A stretch of 64,000 nt of DNA. Origin: Nostoc sp. NMS8 (lineage in GTDB: Bacteria > Cyanobacteriota > Cyanobacteriia > Cyanobacteriales > Nostocaceae). Below are positions 44,990 through 55,361 of this stretch, piece by piece. The translations under genes and the position numbers were made by a program. Location: positions 1 through 64,000 of the forward strand of contig NZ_JABXKK010000040.1 of assembly GCF_017115045.1 (NCBI RefSeq), read 5' to 3'. The stretch's first letter is position 1. Each line of letters begins with the position of its first letter. The notes under the pieces were generated by a model. The model worked only from the letters and a program-made list of their open reading frames with translations, had not been told where the DNA came from and made no database searches.

Positions 44990-47020
44990 CTATTTCCAAT
45001 TATCCCAGTTTTCGTTAAAAATAGATGTATCTGGGAAAGCAGTAGGGTTGCCATTTTGTTGCAAAAGGCGTTTGAGTGCTTCTAGTTGTGGCTCTTGTTT
45101 AGGTAAATTATCAACTAGTTGGTAAGGTGCGATCGCATTTTTGATGGCAAAACTAGCAACAGTTCCCGCAGCAGCGCCAGCCGACCATTCAAAGGAATGT
45201 ACCCGATAGGCAGCGGAGGCGATATGACTAGTGGCAATGCTTTTACCTCCTACTAGCAAATTGTCAATTTTCTGGGGAATCATCGCCCTCAGAGCAATTT
45301 GAAAGGGATACGCTTGGCCAGCACCACGCCTTTCACCTGGATGTTCTGTGTTACCAGGGGCTTCTGGAGGACTATTTACCATGCAAGGATGGAAATCTAT
45401 GGCGTAGTGACCAATTCCCACAGCATCAGGAAAAATGGTAGAACGAGTCCGTCGCATTGCTTTGTCTGGTGGAACTTTACCATCAATTACTGATACAGCT
45501 TCTAAACCGGCAACTGCTGCTCGTAGCCGACGATACATATCTGCTGGCAGAGTCTTGGAGTAATACTCATCATTATAATCTCGACGAGAAATATCAATTT
45601 CCCAGATAGTAAAGCCTCCCGGCTGTCCCCAACTAGGGCGGCCAATGATGCGGCGTCCTTCTCGCATATAAGGATATTTCGATAAGCCATGCACTGTGCC
45701 CATTGGGGAATTTAAACCGGAAACAAAGCGGTTATTAGTTTGCTGCTGCTTGACACCTTCCCCTAGTTTAGAATCTGTAGTCCCAGCTACCAACCAGTAA
45801 TAGAAAGAGAGGGCATTTTCCTCAGCCTTGCGGAGGGTTTCTGTTCGTAGTCCTCCGATCCAACCCCCTGGTTGTAACTGTCCAGTAGCTTGTAACTGTT
45901 GGCGAGTGTAAATTAAATTATCCCTAGCTGTTCCAGGACGGTAGTCGTTACCCCAAGTCCAGTTTTGCATAGAGATATCACCTGGTGTAGGCGCAGAAAA
46001 ACTTACACCGCCGAATTTTTCTGGTTTCCCTTGATTTGGACTCCAAATGCGACGATAGGTAAAAACTAAATCAAAGTTAGCCAGTCGCGTTAATTCATAG
46101 CTGAAATATGGCGCATATTGTAAATAAAATGGGGGCATTGTCTGCGGTTGCGGTTCCTTGGTTGCCTCCATTCCAAAGGTATAAGTAAAGCCTTGAGGGC
46201 AATATGGATCGTTGTTGGTGGCAGAAGCAGAAGGTTCTAGGTAAGAACGGGCATCAATGCCTAATCTATAAGGAACATCAGCAAGGGCAATAATTTCTCC
46301 GGTTTCGCTGGCGTCTACAACGTACCATTTAGGAGCATCCTCTTTCGCTGCCTTGGGAATGAAACGGAGAATAGTTTTGGTAAACCGAGATGAGTTTTCG
46401 TAGCTATAAGAATCTTCAATGCTTTGAGATAAAGTAAAAGTATTAAGAGGTGGTGCGCCTTTTGGTGGTTGATGTTGAATTGCGATCGCACTATTAATTA
46501 TTTTGCCATCAGCAGAAATTTCTAAATCCTTAATTACCGTGTTAGGAAACCATTGCAGCTTTCCTTTGCCCTGCTTTTCGGCATCTTGAAGCATCTGGCT
46601 CAAAATAGTGTGAGCATCACGGGGAAGAAAACAAGATTCACTTACCCAACACTCACCAGGGTTAAGCTTACCGTATTTGCGCCCAATACGGTTTCGCAAT
46701 TCCAGATAGCCACGAGAATAGAATTTGAGAGTTCGCTGAGTTGGGCGCTCGTCTAATGCAGATGTCCCTTGAGCAGAAATTTGTCCCCCCAGCCAGTCAG
46801 TAATTTCTGTCAGACAAACTGTTCGTCCCGCTAACAAACCCTCATAAGCTGTGGCGACACCAGATAGTCCACCCCCAACCACCAAAATCTCGCAATTAAC
46901 ACTTTTGTCTGGAGTTCTTGCTGGCGCAGCCTTTGCTCTATCAAATACAATTAAACTAGATATTAAATTGAGACTAATCAGTGATGTTAAGCTAAAAGCT
47001 ACTTTGTGTCTACGCTTCAT
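44990..47020 (-). CDS. Secreted FAD-dependent oxidoreductase
   Basis: 676 residues. Signal peptide about 1-31 (hydrophobic core LISLNLISSLIVF, cleavage near AKA-AP). The mature part begins with a Rossmann FAD site ILVVGGGLSGVATAYEGLLAG and ends with NLLVGGKSIATSHIASAAYRVH...AAAGTVASFA, the FAD_oxidored (PF12831) layout. The catalytic substrate is unknown. No neighbour hints at a pathway. The gene is preceded by a 224 bp upstream region and its 3' end meets a tandem-repeat tract. Confidence 0.85.
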   Translation of the reverse strand: MKRRHKVAFSLTSLISLNLISSLIVFDRAKAAPARTPDKSVNCEILVVGGGLSGVATAYEGLLAGRTVCLTEITDWLGGQISAQGTSALDERPTQRTLKFYSRGYLELRNRIGRKYGKLNPGECWVSESCFLPRDAHTILSQMLQDAEKQGKGKLQWFPNTVIKDLEISADGKIINSAIAIQHQPPKGAPPLNTFTLSQSIEDSYSYENSSRFTKTILRFIPKAAKEDAPKWYVVDASETGEIIALADVPYRLGIDARSYLEPSASATNNDPYCPQGFTYTFGMEATKEPQPQTMPPFYLQYAPYFSYELTRLANFDLVFTYRRIWSPNQGKPEKFGGVSFSAPTPGDISMQNWTWGNDYRPGTARDNLIYTRQQLQATGQLQPGGWIGGLRTETLRKAEENALSFYYWLVAGTTDSKLGEGVKQQQTNNRFVSGLNSPMGTVHGLSKYPYMREGRRIIGRPSWGQPGGFTIWEIDISRRDYNDEYYSKTLPADMYRRLRAAVAGLEAVSVIDGKVPPDKAMRRTRSTIFPDAVGIGHYAIDFHPCMVNSPPEAPGNTEHPGERRGAGQAYPFQIALRAMIPQKIDNLLVGGKSIATSHIASAAYRVHSFEWSAGAAAGTVASFAIKNAIAPYQLVDNLPKQEPQLEALKRLLQQNGNPTAFPDTSIFNENWDNWK

Positions 47021-47244
47021 TGTTAAAAAAACCGCTCCAAATCCTGTGTCACCTTGTAGAAGGTAGCATCCAGCAAATGTTCATTACAAGCTAATTGAAT
47101 GCATTCGTAATAGAGCGATCGCCAGTATAGCTTGGGGTATCTTGCCTAATAGATATCTGGTGAAATTAATTATGGATTATCCATCACCGTTGTAGAGACG
47201 CGAAATTTTGCGTCCCTACTTTTTCATTAGCAGATGTCTAATAC

Positions 47245-48300
47245 CTAACGAACCATTCCCCGTAGGACTTCAGTATCAATGGGTTTGATCAGATAAACTA
47301 ACAGCAGATTCCAAACAATTGCTGCAATCAAAGGTAGTTTGCGAATCAGCTTCACCAATTTTGGCCCAGAACCGCCCTCAATCTCTGCAATTTTTAAGTT
47401 GTAACCTGCACAGCGTTGCAGGCGGGGGAAAAACTGGGGATGTTCCGTATTCAACATCACCGGAAAAGCCCGTCCGGCGGTTTCATTGGTGTTGCGGACA
47501 ACTTGGAGATCGAATTCTGTAGCATCAAGCCCCAGTGATTTGTAGAACCCGGAACGTTCATGAACTGTCAAGGTATGGGTAGCAAATACAGATAGTAAGA
47601 AAAAGCGACTCCACAGCCGAGATTTCCAGGTGTTCCAGAGTTGCGGTTGAGAACGTAAAAGCGCCTTGAATATATCTCCGTGACGGTTTTCGTCCTGACA
47701 CCAACTCTCAAAGTACCGGAAAATAGGGTAAAACTCATTTTCTGGGTACTTTTCTAGATGTCTGAAAATAATAATGTAACGCCAGTAGCCAATTTTTTCT
47801 GAGAGGTAAACTGTGTAAAGTACCCACTCAATCGGGAAAAACGTATAGGTGCGGGTTTTAGTAACAGTGGCTAAATCCAGGGAAACTTTAAAATCGCCCA
47901 TTGCTTTGTTGAGAAATCCGGCGTGGCGGGCTTCATCACGCGCCATCAGTTGAAATATTTCCGCCAGCACTGGACTGCGATTTTTTAGTTTGCGGGATAA
48001 TTCCTTGAATAGCAAGAACCCGGAAAACTCAGAAATGCAGGAACGTTCCAAATATTCTATAAACGCCTGCCTTGCTTCACCGCTAACGTGTTCCCAAGAC
48101 TGCTCAAACGCATCATCGCGAACAAAATGATGGCGGTTGTAGTCTGTCCGCATTTCTGTCAACATCGCCCACAATTCCGTTTCTTGGGCAGACAAATCCA
48201 ACTGGGCTGCGGTTTCAAAATCTGTAGTATAAAACCGAGGGGTGAGTACAGTTTCTTTGCTGGGGGTTTTAGTTTCTGGCTTGGGTAGGGTGTTAACCAT
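47245..48300 (-). CDS. acsF: Aerobic magnesium-protoporphyrin IX monomethyl ester cyclase
   Basis: 351 residues, a diiron membrane-associated enzyme that forms the isocyclic ring of chlorophyll using O2. Diiron ligand regions are visible: YLERSCISEFSGFLLFKEL, MARDEARHAGFLNKAM and CQDENRHGDIF. The N-terminus is a variable Lys/Thr-rich segment. Cyanobacteria often have an oxic and a microoxic copy; which one this is cannot be told. A 22 bp perfect palindrome lies 20 bp before its start. Confidence 0.95.
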   Translation of the reverse strand: MVNTLPKPETKTPSKETVLTPRFYTTDFETAAQLDLSAQETELWAMLTEMRTDYNRHHFVRDDAFEQSWEHVSGEARQAFIEYLERSCISEFSGFLLFKELSRKLKNRSPVLAEIFQLMARDEARHAGFLNKAMGDFKVSLDLATVTKTRTYTFFPIEWVLYTVYLSEKIGYWRYIIIFRHLEKYPENEFYPIFRYFESWCQDENRHGDIFKALLRSQPQLWNTWKSRLWSRFFLLSVFATHTLTVHERSGFYKSLGLDATEFDLQVVRNTNETAGRAFPVMLNTEHPQFFPRLQRCAGYNLKIAEIEGGSGPKLVKLIRKLPLIAAIVWNLLLVYLIKPIDTEVLRGMVR

Positions 48301-48813
48301 GAGTAATGCAGCGATCCAGTTAATAGTTATATAACTATTAAGTTATGATAAATATGATTATTTAGCTAGACCTCTTCACAATCCTTTAGTAAAGTCGGAA
48401 TTTCTGCTTGCGGGACTGGAGAGGAAATTTTTTAAGATTTTGAGGGGTCTGAATCCCCATTCAAATCTTCCCAATCCCCAATGTTGACAGAGCTTTGTCG
48501 AAGTGTTCCCAGTTCTCAACTCAATCATAATTCTTTCCTCCTGCCCCTGCCTTCTCTTATAACCCAGATACTAGAACCGAAAAAGTACAAACAGAAAGCG
48601 TTTGAGGACTAGGATTTAAATAATTTATTAAGTTTTGAAACTTCTTTGCTTAAATCAAATACATAGCTATTTAGCTATATATCAGTATAAATAACCTTAC
48701 CCCAAAATTCGCGGGTGCGATCGCAGCAATTCATGCAGAACTTACAGGGTGAGATTGCCTCAGACCTTATAAGCTGCCAACAGATGCGAGATATCGCTTT
48801 GTTCATCATGCCG
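48301..48813. other. Region between acsF and the methyltransferase
   Basis: No gene. Apart from the palindrome at 48320..48341, it has a TCCCCAATCCCC-like tract (about 48465..48485) and AT-rich sequence. Confidence 0.5.
48320..48341. promoter_or_regulatory. Perfect 22 bp palindrome upstream of acsF
   Basis: TAATAGTTATATAACTATTA plus one flanking T/A pair is exactly self-complementary. It is 19 bases before the ATG of acsF on the minus strand, so it lies in the leader or at the transcription start, a good operator position. The regulator is unknown. Confidence 0.5.
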
Positions 48814-49815
48814 CTACCTAACCAAGCTTGAGGGAGTTTGGCTGGTAAAGTTTCTATCGATCAATTCTGTACTCCCCTTCGCCCGCACAGCGCGGAACAT
48901 TCCAAATCGGCATAGCCCTGCACCAAACGCCAAACGCATCAGCAAAAACGTCGGCATCTCACGCAGAGATTTAATGAAACTAGATAGACCAAAACGCACC
49001 AATCCCTGTGGTTTAACTACTCCTTGCCAGATGGAATCTAACCAAGAAGGAAGCGTTTGTTCCGTCCAGTCAGCTGTAATTACCTCCCCCTCGACTAAGG
49101 AGGTCGCTGTCAAAAGCTCCGAAAAGCCCTCAATGCTGGAAAAAGCTGGATGAGACCACTGATCGAGAAGTTGCTGCATTACTGGTTTTTCCCAGAAATT
49201 TAGAGGTTTTTGGCGGTCATCTCTCTGATTCCAGTCAGCTACAACCAACACCCCACCAGGCTTTAGCACCCGCATTAATTCTCTAGCAAAAACAGTTTTA
49301 TCTGGCATGTGCGGGCCTGCTTCGATTGACCAGACCACATCAAAACTAGCATCTGGAAACGACAATGCCATCGCATCATCCACCGTAAACTGGACGTTTA
49401 GCCCTTTATGGGTTAACTCTTGGGCACGCTTTACCTGCTGTGGACTGATGGTAATCCCTGTAACAGCAAACCCATAATCTCGCGCTAAAATCCGGCTGCT
49501 GCCGCCAATACCACAGCCAACATCTAAAACGGTAGTACCAGGAGGTAATTTTTCTATTCCACCCCATTTAACCATTTCATGGACAAAATCAGATTTAGCA
49601 GTCAAAAAATCCTTTCGTCGTGGGGGCGAACCGTAGTGACCGAGGTGAATGTGTTCCCCCCAATAAAACTCTACGATGCCGTCAAGAGTCCATTGATCGT
49701 AGGAATTGGCGACTGTGGCTGAGGATTGATACTTGCGGGCAGTCAGGAGATAAGCCGCAATTCCCATCACCAAAAACAGAAGAAAACCAATTACAAAATA
49801 TAATAAATTTGACAT
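48814..49815 (-). CDS. 2-methyl-6-phytylbenzoquinol (MPBQ/MSBQ) methyltransferase
   Basis: 333 residues with an N-terminal membrane anchor (about 4-24). The SAM domain begins VLDVGCGIGGSSRILARDYG, and WGEHIHLGHYG plus VADWNQRDDRQKPLNFWEKP are characteristic of the cyanobacterial MPBQ methyltransferase (the Synechocystis sll0418 type) that makes the methylated ring of tocopherol and plastoquinone. It differs from gamma-tocopherol methyltransferase in these stretches. In thylakoid or envelope membranes. Confidence 0.9.
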   Translation of the reverse strand: MSNLLYFVIGFLLFLVMGIAAYLLTARKYQSSATVANSYDQWTLDGIVEFYWGEHIHLGHYGSPPRRKDFLTAKSDFVHEMVKWGGIEKLPPGTTVLDVGCGIGGSSRILARDYGFAVTGITISPQQVKRAQELTHKGLNVQFTVDDAMALSFPDASFDVVWSIEAGPHMPDKTVFARELMRVLKPGGVLVVADWNQRDDRQKPLNFWEKPVMQQLLDQWSHPAFSSIEGFSELLTATSLVEGEVITADWTEQTLPSWLDSIWQGVVKPQGLVRFGLSSFIKSLREMPTFLLMRLAFGAGLCRFGMFRAVRAKGSTELIDRNFTSQTPSSLVR

Positions 49816-49903
49816 TGTTTTGAAATCTCCTGTATGCCTACCGTAGATAGATTTTTTGCACGAATCTCGTAGCCATGAATTTTGTAGCAGGAACCCTTGA
49901 CAA

Positions 49904-51715
49904 TTATTTCATCCCTGACTGCACATTCCATAAGCCAGCGTAAATCCCATTTTTATCCAATAATTCTTCATGTGTTCCCGACTCAACTAATTCTCCATAT
50001 TCCATCACGTAAATGCAATCAGCATTGCGGATAGTAGAAAGACGATGAGCGATCGCAATTGTCGTTCGATTAACAGTAATCCGTTCTAGAGAACGCTGAA
50101 TAGCAGCTTCAGTTTCATTATCCACCGCCGATGTAGCTTCATCTAAAATCAAAATTGGCGGATTCTTTAAAACAGCCCGTGCGATCGCAATTCTTTGGCG
50201 TTGTCCACCAGATAATTTTTGACCCCGTTCTCCAACTATTGTCTCATAACCTTGAGGTAGCCGCAGAATAAAATCATGAGCTTCGGCGATTTTCGCCGCT
50301 TCAATTATTTTTTCATCCGCAGCATTAAAAGTACCATAGGCGATATTTTCAGCAATCGTACCGTGAAATAAGAATACATCTTGGCTGACCAACCCGATAC
50401 TACGACGCAAATCACCTAGATTTAACTTTTGAATATTAATACCATCAATTGCGATCGTCCCCGCAGAAATATCATATAATCGCAGTAATAATTTAACTAA
50501 AGTGCTTTTACCGGAACCTGTAGAACCAACAATAGCAATAGTTTTTCCGGCGGGTACATGTAAGGATAGTTTTTTAATTACTGGATCTCTATCTTGATAA
50601 GCAAAAGCAACTTTTTTAAATTCAATGTCACCACGTACTCGGTCAACCGATAAAATTTTATCTCCTGTAGCTATATTGATGGGAGTATCTAATAAATTCA
50701 TGACCCGCTTGGTAGAAGCCATTGACCTTTGATAGTTGTCAAATATTCCACCTAGTTCTACAAAAGGCCACAATAATCTCTGTACTAAAACGAGTAAAAC
50801 ACTATAACTAGCAATAGATATTTTACCAGCATAAGTCGCCATTCCTCCCCAAAATAGTAAGGCTGTGAACCCTACTAAAATTAACATTCTAATTAAAGGA
50901 TTAAATGCGGCAGAAAGTTTAATTGCTTTGGTATTGCTTTTTCTATATGCTTCGCTTTCTGCTGCCAATCTAGCACTTTCATAATCTTCGGCAGTAAAAC
51001 TTTTAATTGTGGTAATACCACTGATATTATTTGCTAGCCGGGAGTTCAGAAAGCCGACTTTTTCCCGCACCTCATCATAACGATCTTCTAAAAGTTTTTG
51101 ATAAGTAAAAGATCCCCAAATAATAAATGGTATTGGCAACAGTGCTACCAGGGTTATATAAAAAGGTAAAATAAAAAAACTACCACCAACTAAAATAATA
51201 ATTGAAGCGATTATATTGATAATTTGATTAGCTCCAAAATTCAAAAAATCTTCTAGCTGATTGATATCATCATTCAAAATTGACATCAAACCGCCAGTGC
51301 TACTTTCTTCAAAGTAAGCTGAATCTAATTTTTGTACATGATTATAGGTATCCAAGCGTAAATTATGCTGGATATTTTGGGCTAAATTACGCCAAAGTCT
51401 ATTATATGCGTACTCAGAAATTGATTCTAGTATCCAGACAATGATAGTAATCAATGAAAGCAGTAAGAATTGCCAAAATACATCTTTTACACCCAACTTG
51501 GCAAATACAGAATTTTGCTGCTCTACGAGAATATCTACTGCAATACCAACTAACCACGGTGGTGCTAAGTCTAAAATCGTATTGATGATAGAACATGATG
51601 TGGCCTGCCAAATTTGTAGGTAATATTGACTGCCATAGTTGAGCAAGCGTTGTAAAGGAGAGGCTAGATTTCTACGATTTTTAGATCCTATGGGAGATTT
51701 TGATGTGATTGTCAC
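49904..51715 (-). CDS. ABC exporter, fused membrane and ATPase domains
   Basis: 603 residues. An N-terminal six-helix type IV exporter domain (about 30-330) is fused to an ATPase domain with Walker A GSTGSGKST, signature [14 protein letters not shown], Walker B ILILDEATSAVD and the switch His (IAIAHRLST). It is a half-transporter expected to dimerise. It follows the FecE-like ATPase gene by 67 bp on the same strand, and its place in an iron locus suggests export of a siderophore or its precursor, as PvdE does for pyoverdine. Confidence 0.88.
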   Translation of the reverse strand: MTITSKSPIGSKNRRNLASPLQRLLNYGSQYYLQIWQATSCSIINTILDLAPPWLVGIAVDILVEQQNSVFAKLGVKDVFWQFLLLSLITIIVWILESISEYAYNRLWRNLAQNIQHNLRLDTYNHVQKLDSAYFEESSTGGLMSILNDDINQLEDFLNFGANQIINIIASIIILVGGSFFILPFYITLVALLPIPFIIWGSFTYQKLLEDRYDEVREKVGFLNSRLANNISGITTIKSFTAEDYESARLAAESEAYRKSNTKAIKLSAAFNPLIRMLILVGFTALLFWGGMATYAGKISIASYSVLLVLVQRLLWPFVELGGIFDNYQRSMASTKRVMNLLDTPINIATGDKILSVDRVRGDIEFKKVAFAYQDRDPVIKKLSLHVPAGKTIAIVGSTGSGKSTLVKLLLRLYDISAGTIAIDGINIQKLNLGDLRRSIGLVSQDVFLFHGTIAENIAYGTFNAADEKIIEAAKIAEAHDFILRLPQGYETIVGERGQKLSGGQRQRIAIARAVLKNPPILILDEATSAVDNETEAAIQRSLERITVNRTTIAIAHRLSTIRNADCIYVMEYGELVESGTHEELLDKNGIYAGLWNVQSGMK

Positions 51716-51782
51716 AACTGTTTATTATTTGTACTGAGGTGATTAATAAGAGTGATATTTCTAGTAAAAATGCATTAGTAAT

Positions 51783-52589
51783 TTAAATAAGTTTGTCATT
51801 TACTCTTCCTTTTCGTCCTATTGGCACACACATTGGTGTCTCCATTACTGGGTCAGCAATAATCCGACACTCCAACCCAAAAACCTCTTGAACCATTTCT
51901 TGAGTCATCACTAGTTTTGGTTCTCCAGCAGCAAAAATTCGTCCATCTTTGACTGCAACTAAGTAATCAGCATAACGACACGCATGATTTAAATCATGCA
52001 GCACCATGACAATTGTCCGTCCTTGATTTTGGTTCAACTCATACAACAAATCCAAAATCTCTATCTGATGCGCCAAATCTAAAAAAGTAGTCGGTTCATC
52101 TAACAGTAAAATATCTGTATCTTGTGCCAACGCCATTGCAATCCAAGCTCTTTGTCGTTGTCCACCAGACAAAGTATCTAATGCTCTATCTGCCAATTTC
52201 AACAAATCTGTAATTTCTAGTGCCTGCTGCACGATTTTTTCATCTTTTGCCGACCACTGCTGCGACCAATTTTGATAAGGATAACGTCCTTGTGCTACCA
52301 AATCTTGCACGGTTAATCCTTCTGGTGCTACTGGCCCTTGAGGCAAAATACCTAACTGCTGTGCGACTTCTTTAGTTGAAAGATTAAAAATAGATGTTCC
52401 ATCAAGATAGACTGTACCACCACGGGGTTTAAGCAATCTTGCCAAACCTCTTAATAACGTTGATTTACCACAACCATTAGCACCAACTAAACCACTAATT
52501 TGTCCAGTGGGAATTACCAAATTTAGGTCACGGATAATCAGCGCACCATCATAAGCTAAAGATAGATTTTTGGTTGAGAGTCCTTTCAT
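51783..52589 (-). CDS. Iron-siderophore ABC transporter ATP-binding protein
   Basis: 268 residues, a FecE/FhuC-type ATPase: Walker [38 protein letters not shown] signature and [19 protein letters not shown]. It powers uptake of ferric siderophores with the two FecCD permeases immediately upstream (18 bp gap). Confidence 0.93.
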   Translation of the reverse strand: MKGLSTKNLSLAYDGALIIRDLNLVIPTGQISGLVGANGCGKSTLLRGLARLLKPRGGTVYLDGTSIFNLSTKEVAQQLGILPQGPVAPEGLTVQDLVAQGRYPYQNWSQQWSAKDEKIVQQALEITDLLKLADRALDTLSGGQRQRAWIAMALAQDTDILLLDEPTTFLDLAHQIEILDLLYELNQNQGRTIVMVLHDLNHACRYADYLVAVKDGRIFAAGEPKLVMTQEMVQEVFGLECRIIADPVMETPMCVPIGRKGRVNDKLI

Positions 52590-52607
52590 AGATGAAATTT
52601 CCCGGCT

Positions 52608-53648
52608 TTATTTTTTGTGGTTACGAATTAACAAATAAAGAAAATAAGGAGCGCCAATAGCAGCAGTTACAACGCCACAAGGAAGTTCGATTGGTGCAAA
52701 TAGCGTTCTTCCTAGCAAGTCTGCTATGACAACAATTACTCCCCCCAAGAGTGCAGAAGTAGGAATCAAACCTTGATGGCTTGTACCTACTAGCTGTCGT
52801 CCTACATGGGGTGCGATTAATCCAATAAAACCAATATTTCCGGCGGTGGCGACTCCTGCACCTGCTAAGGCTACACCCACTAGCACGAGTAAACCACGTT
52901 GCGATTCCACTTGACTACCTAAACTTTTGGCGACATCATCTCCTAAATTTAAAGCGTTCAAATGCCTTGCTAGTGTCAAAGCCATTGGCACAAAAATAAT
53001 TAACCAAGGTAACAGAGAAAAGACTTGCTCCCAAGTCCGGCCGTACACGCTTCCAGCTAACCAAACTAAAGCATTACTAACGTCATCAATTTCGGCAAAG
53101 GTAATCATTAAGCTGGTTATGGCACTGGCGATCGCAGATAAACCAATACCCATTAAAATTAATAGAATCGGAGAACTACCGTTATTCCAAGCCAGCGAGT
53201 AAATTAAAATCGCCATTAGCAAAGCACCAGCAAAGGCTGACATAGGTAAGGTATAAACCGGTGCTGAGGGAAATAGTACAATTACTACAACTGCCGCCAG
53301 ACTCGCCCCAGCATTGATGCCGATAATACCTGGGTCAGCTAATGGATTGCGTGTCAGTCCTTGGAAGATAGTGCCAGAAATTGCCAGCGCCACTCCCACC
53401 ATAAAAGCTACAAGAGTGCGGGGCAGACGCAAATTCTGAATCACGAATACATGGTCTGGGTTTCCTGTATCTAGCCCTAATATAGTTTTCACAATATTCA
53501 AAGGCGAGATTGGATATTCACCCCGCCCTATATTCATCACCATCGCCACTACAATCGCTACTGCCAAACATAGCAGTATGACTGGTACACGTCGGTCGAT
53601 GCGGAAAGATATCACCGGAGAACGAATGACTAGCCAATCAAAACTCAT
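52608..53648 (-). CDS. FecCD-family siderophore permease, second subunit
   Basis: 346 residues, about ten transmembrane helices, with the FecCD signature [23 protein letters not shown] and the coupling region [14 protein letters not shown]. It overlaps the preceding permease gene by 4 bp. With the first permease it forms the heterodimeric channel of the uptake system. Confidence 0.93.
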   Translation of the reverse strand: MSFDWLVIRSPVISFRIDRRVPVILLCLAVAIVVAMVMNIGRGEYPISPLNIVKTILGLDTGNPDHVFVIQNLRLPRTLVAFMVGVALAISGTIFQGLTRNPLADPGIIGINAGASLAAVVVIVLFPSAPVYTLPMSAFAGALLMAILIYSLAWNNGSSPILLILMGIGLSAIASAITSLMITFAEIDDVSNALVWLAGSVYGRTWEQVFSLLPWLIIFVPMALTLARHLNALNLGDDVAKSLGSQVESQRGLLVLVGVALAGAGVATAGNIGFIGLIAPHVGRQLVGTSHQGLIPTSALLGGVIVVIADLLGRTLFAPIELPCGVVTAAIGAPYFLYLLIRNHKK

Positions 53649-54676
53649 TTTTTCACCTTTGACTTAGCTAGGTAGACAAAAAAAGGAGCGCCAACTATTG
53701 ATGTCATTACACCTACAGGTAATTCCTGTGGTTTGAGCAATACACGGGCAGCAATATCTGCAACCAAGAGTAAAATAGCACCCAGAACTGCACAATAAGG
53801 TAATATCCAACGATAATCGGCTTTAATATAAAATCTCACTATATGGGGAACGACTAAACCAATGAAGCCAATTGGCCCTGCAAGAGCGACAGCACTTCCT
53901 GCTAGTAAGACTACGCTGATAGCGGTAAATATTTTGATCAAAGCTGTCTGTTGACCCAAGCCTTTAGCGACATCTTCACCTAAACTCATAGTGGTAATTT
54001 GTCTGCCAAGGGCAAAAGCTAACACTAATCCGATGCCAACGAAAGGTAGTAGTTGTAAGAATAAATTAAAATCTCGACCAGATAAGGAACCAGCTAACCA
54101 AAATCTCACCTCTTCGAGTGTTTGTTGACTGACAATGAGGATACCAGTGGTGAAGGAAGAAATAAGAGCAGTTAACGCCGCTCCTGCTACTGTCAAATTC
54201 AGTGGGGTGGCTCCTCCTCTTCCCAGAGAACCAAGGAGGTAAACTAACATCGCTGTTACTCCCGCACCCAGAAATGCGACAAGGGCGTAAACACTTAGGG
54301 ATGAGCTGCCAAAAACAAAAATTGCGACAACCACAAAGAGGGCGGCTCCCGACTCAATACCCAAAATACCTGGATCTGCTAAGGGGTTTCGCGTCAAACC
54401 CTGCATTAATGCTCCCGACACAGCAAGGGCTGAACCTACAAGGATAGCAATTAGCGATCGCGGTAATCTTACAGTCTGAATAACTAAGTGATCGTAGGAA
54501 CCATCAAAGGCTATAAAAGATGTCAAAATCTTACCTAGAGGTATTTCTGCTGCACCTAGCGTCACACTGTACACCAAGCAAATTAGCAGCATACACAGTC
54601 CCACAACCAGACCAAATAAGGCTGACATTTGTGGCTTTTTTAATCCTCTCGGTGAGAGTGTAGTTGCTTTTATCAT
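53645..54676 (-). CDS. FecCD-family siderophore permease, first subunit
   Basis: 343 residues, about ten transmembrane helices, [20 protein letters not shown] and [18 protein letters not shown] signature segments. First gene of the minus-strand operon permease, permease, ATPase, exporter. The promoter lies in the 54.68-54.93 kb interval before the MITE. Confidence 0.93.
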   Translation of the reverse strand: MIKATTLSPRGLKKPQMSALFGLVVGLCMLLICLVYSVTLGAAEIPLGKILTSFIAFDGSYDHLVIQTVRLPRSLIAILVGSALAVSGALMQGLTRNPLADPGILGIESGAALFVVVAIFVFGSSSLSVYALVAFLGAGVTAMLVYLLGSLGRGGATPLNLTVAGAALTALISSFTTGILIVSQQTLEEVRFWLAGSLSGRDFNLFLQLLPFVGIGLVLAFALGRQITTMSLGEDVAKGLGQQTALIKIFTAISVVLLAGSAVALAGPIGFIGLVVPHIVRFYIKADYRWILPYCAVLGAILLLVADIAARVLLKPQELPVGVMTSIVGAPFFVYLAKSKVKK

Positions 54677-55361
54677 GATCCTGCTGTCACTTGAAAATAT
54701 TACGCTCTACTAGTTAGTTGTTTTTTCAATGGGCACTCTCAACATTTAACAGCTTTTTAATCATCCAACTTGATAATCTTTCTTGATAAATATATAGATT
54801 ACACGATTGTGTAGCTCTTTCTCCATTTTTTAAACGGAATAAAGGATGCCCTTACAACCCCTTATAACTTTGATATACTTTCTCAACAAAGTGGTATTGT
54901 TAGATCAACTTCTATTTTCAGGTAGATAGACCACACGGTAGGGGCACAGCAATGCTCATCCGTGTCAAGTTAAGGTGAAACCGCTTGTCCGCCGGGAATT
55001 GAAATTCCCGTCTCATAGCTAAAGTCATCTGAAGATGACTAAATATCGCCAAAAATCTCCAGTCTACTTCAGTAGACTTAAGCTATTAGCCCGAAAATTT
55101 ATTTCCGGGCGGGCATGGAAGCCAACAGTTAAGCTATTTCCAGCTTAAATTGACACCAATGAGCAATGCTGTGCCCTTACGACAGGTGTGGTTCAAATAC
55201 ATGAATAATTACTGTAAATCTGCTTTCTCAAAGTCACTTGTGTGCAAAGAGGGGACTAGGGAGGAAGCAAGGGAGCAAGGGACAGGAATTTTTCTCTCTG
55301 CCTCTTTCCAATCCCCAATCTCTAATCCCCAATCCCCAGCCTCCAGGCGTTACATCTGTAA
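54677..55361. other. Divergent region between iron operon and acylase
   Basis: Promoters for the leftward uptake operon are in the first 250 bp. The 243 bp inverted-repeat element at 54938..55180 fills the centre, and a GGAAGCAAGGGAGC-type tandem tract (55257..55345) precedes the acylase start. Confidence 0.6.
54938..55180. mobile_element. 243 bp MITE with 37 bp terminal inverted repeats
   Basis: Left end GTAGGGGCACAGCAATGCTC (54938..54974) and right end (55144..55180, reading GTAAGGGCACAGCATTGCTC on the other strand) match at 32 of 37 positions. The interior is a chain of hairpins (AGTCATCTGAAGATGACT, AGTCTACTTCAGTAGACT, GCCCGAAAATTTATTTCCGGGC) with no ORF. Its inner 120 bp recur inverted at 1..120. 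No clear target duplication. Confidence 0.85.
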
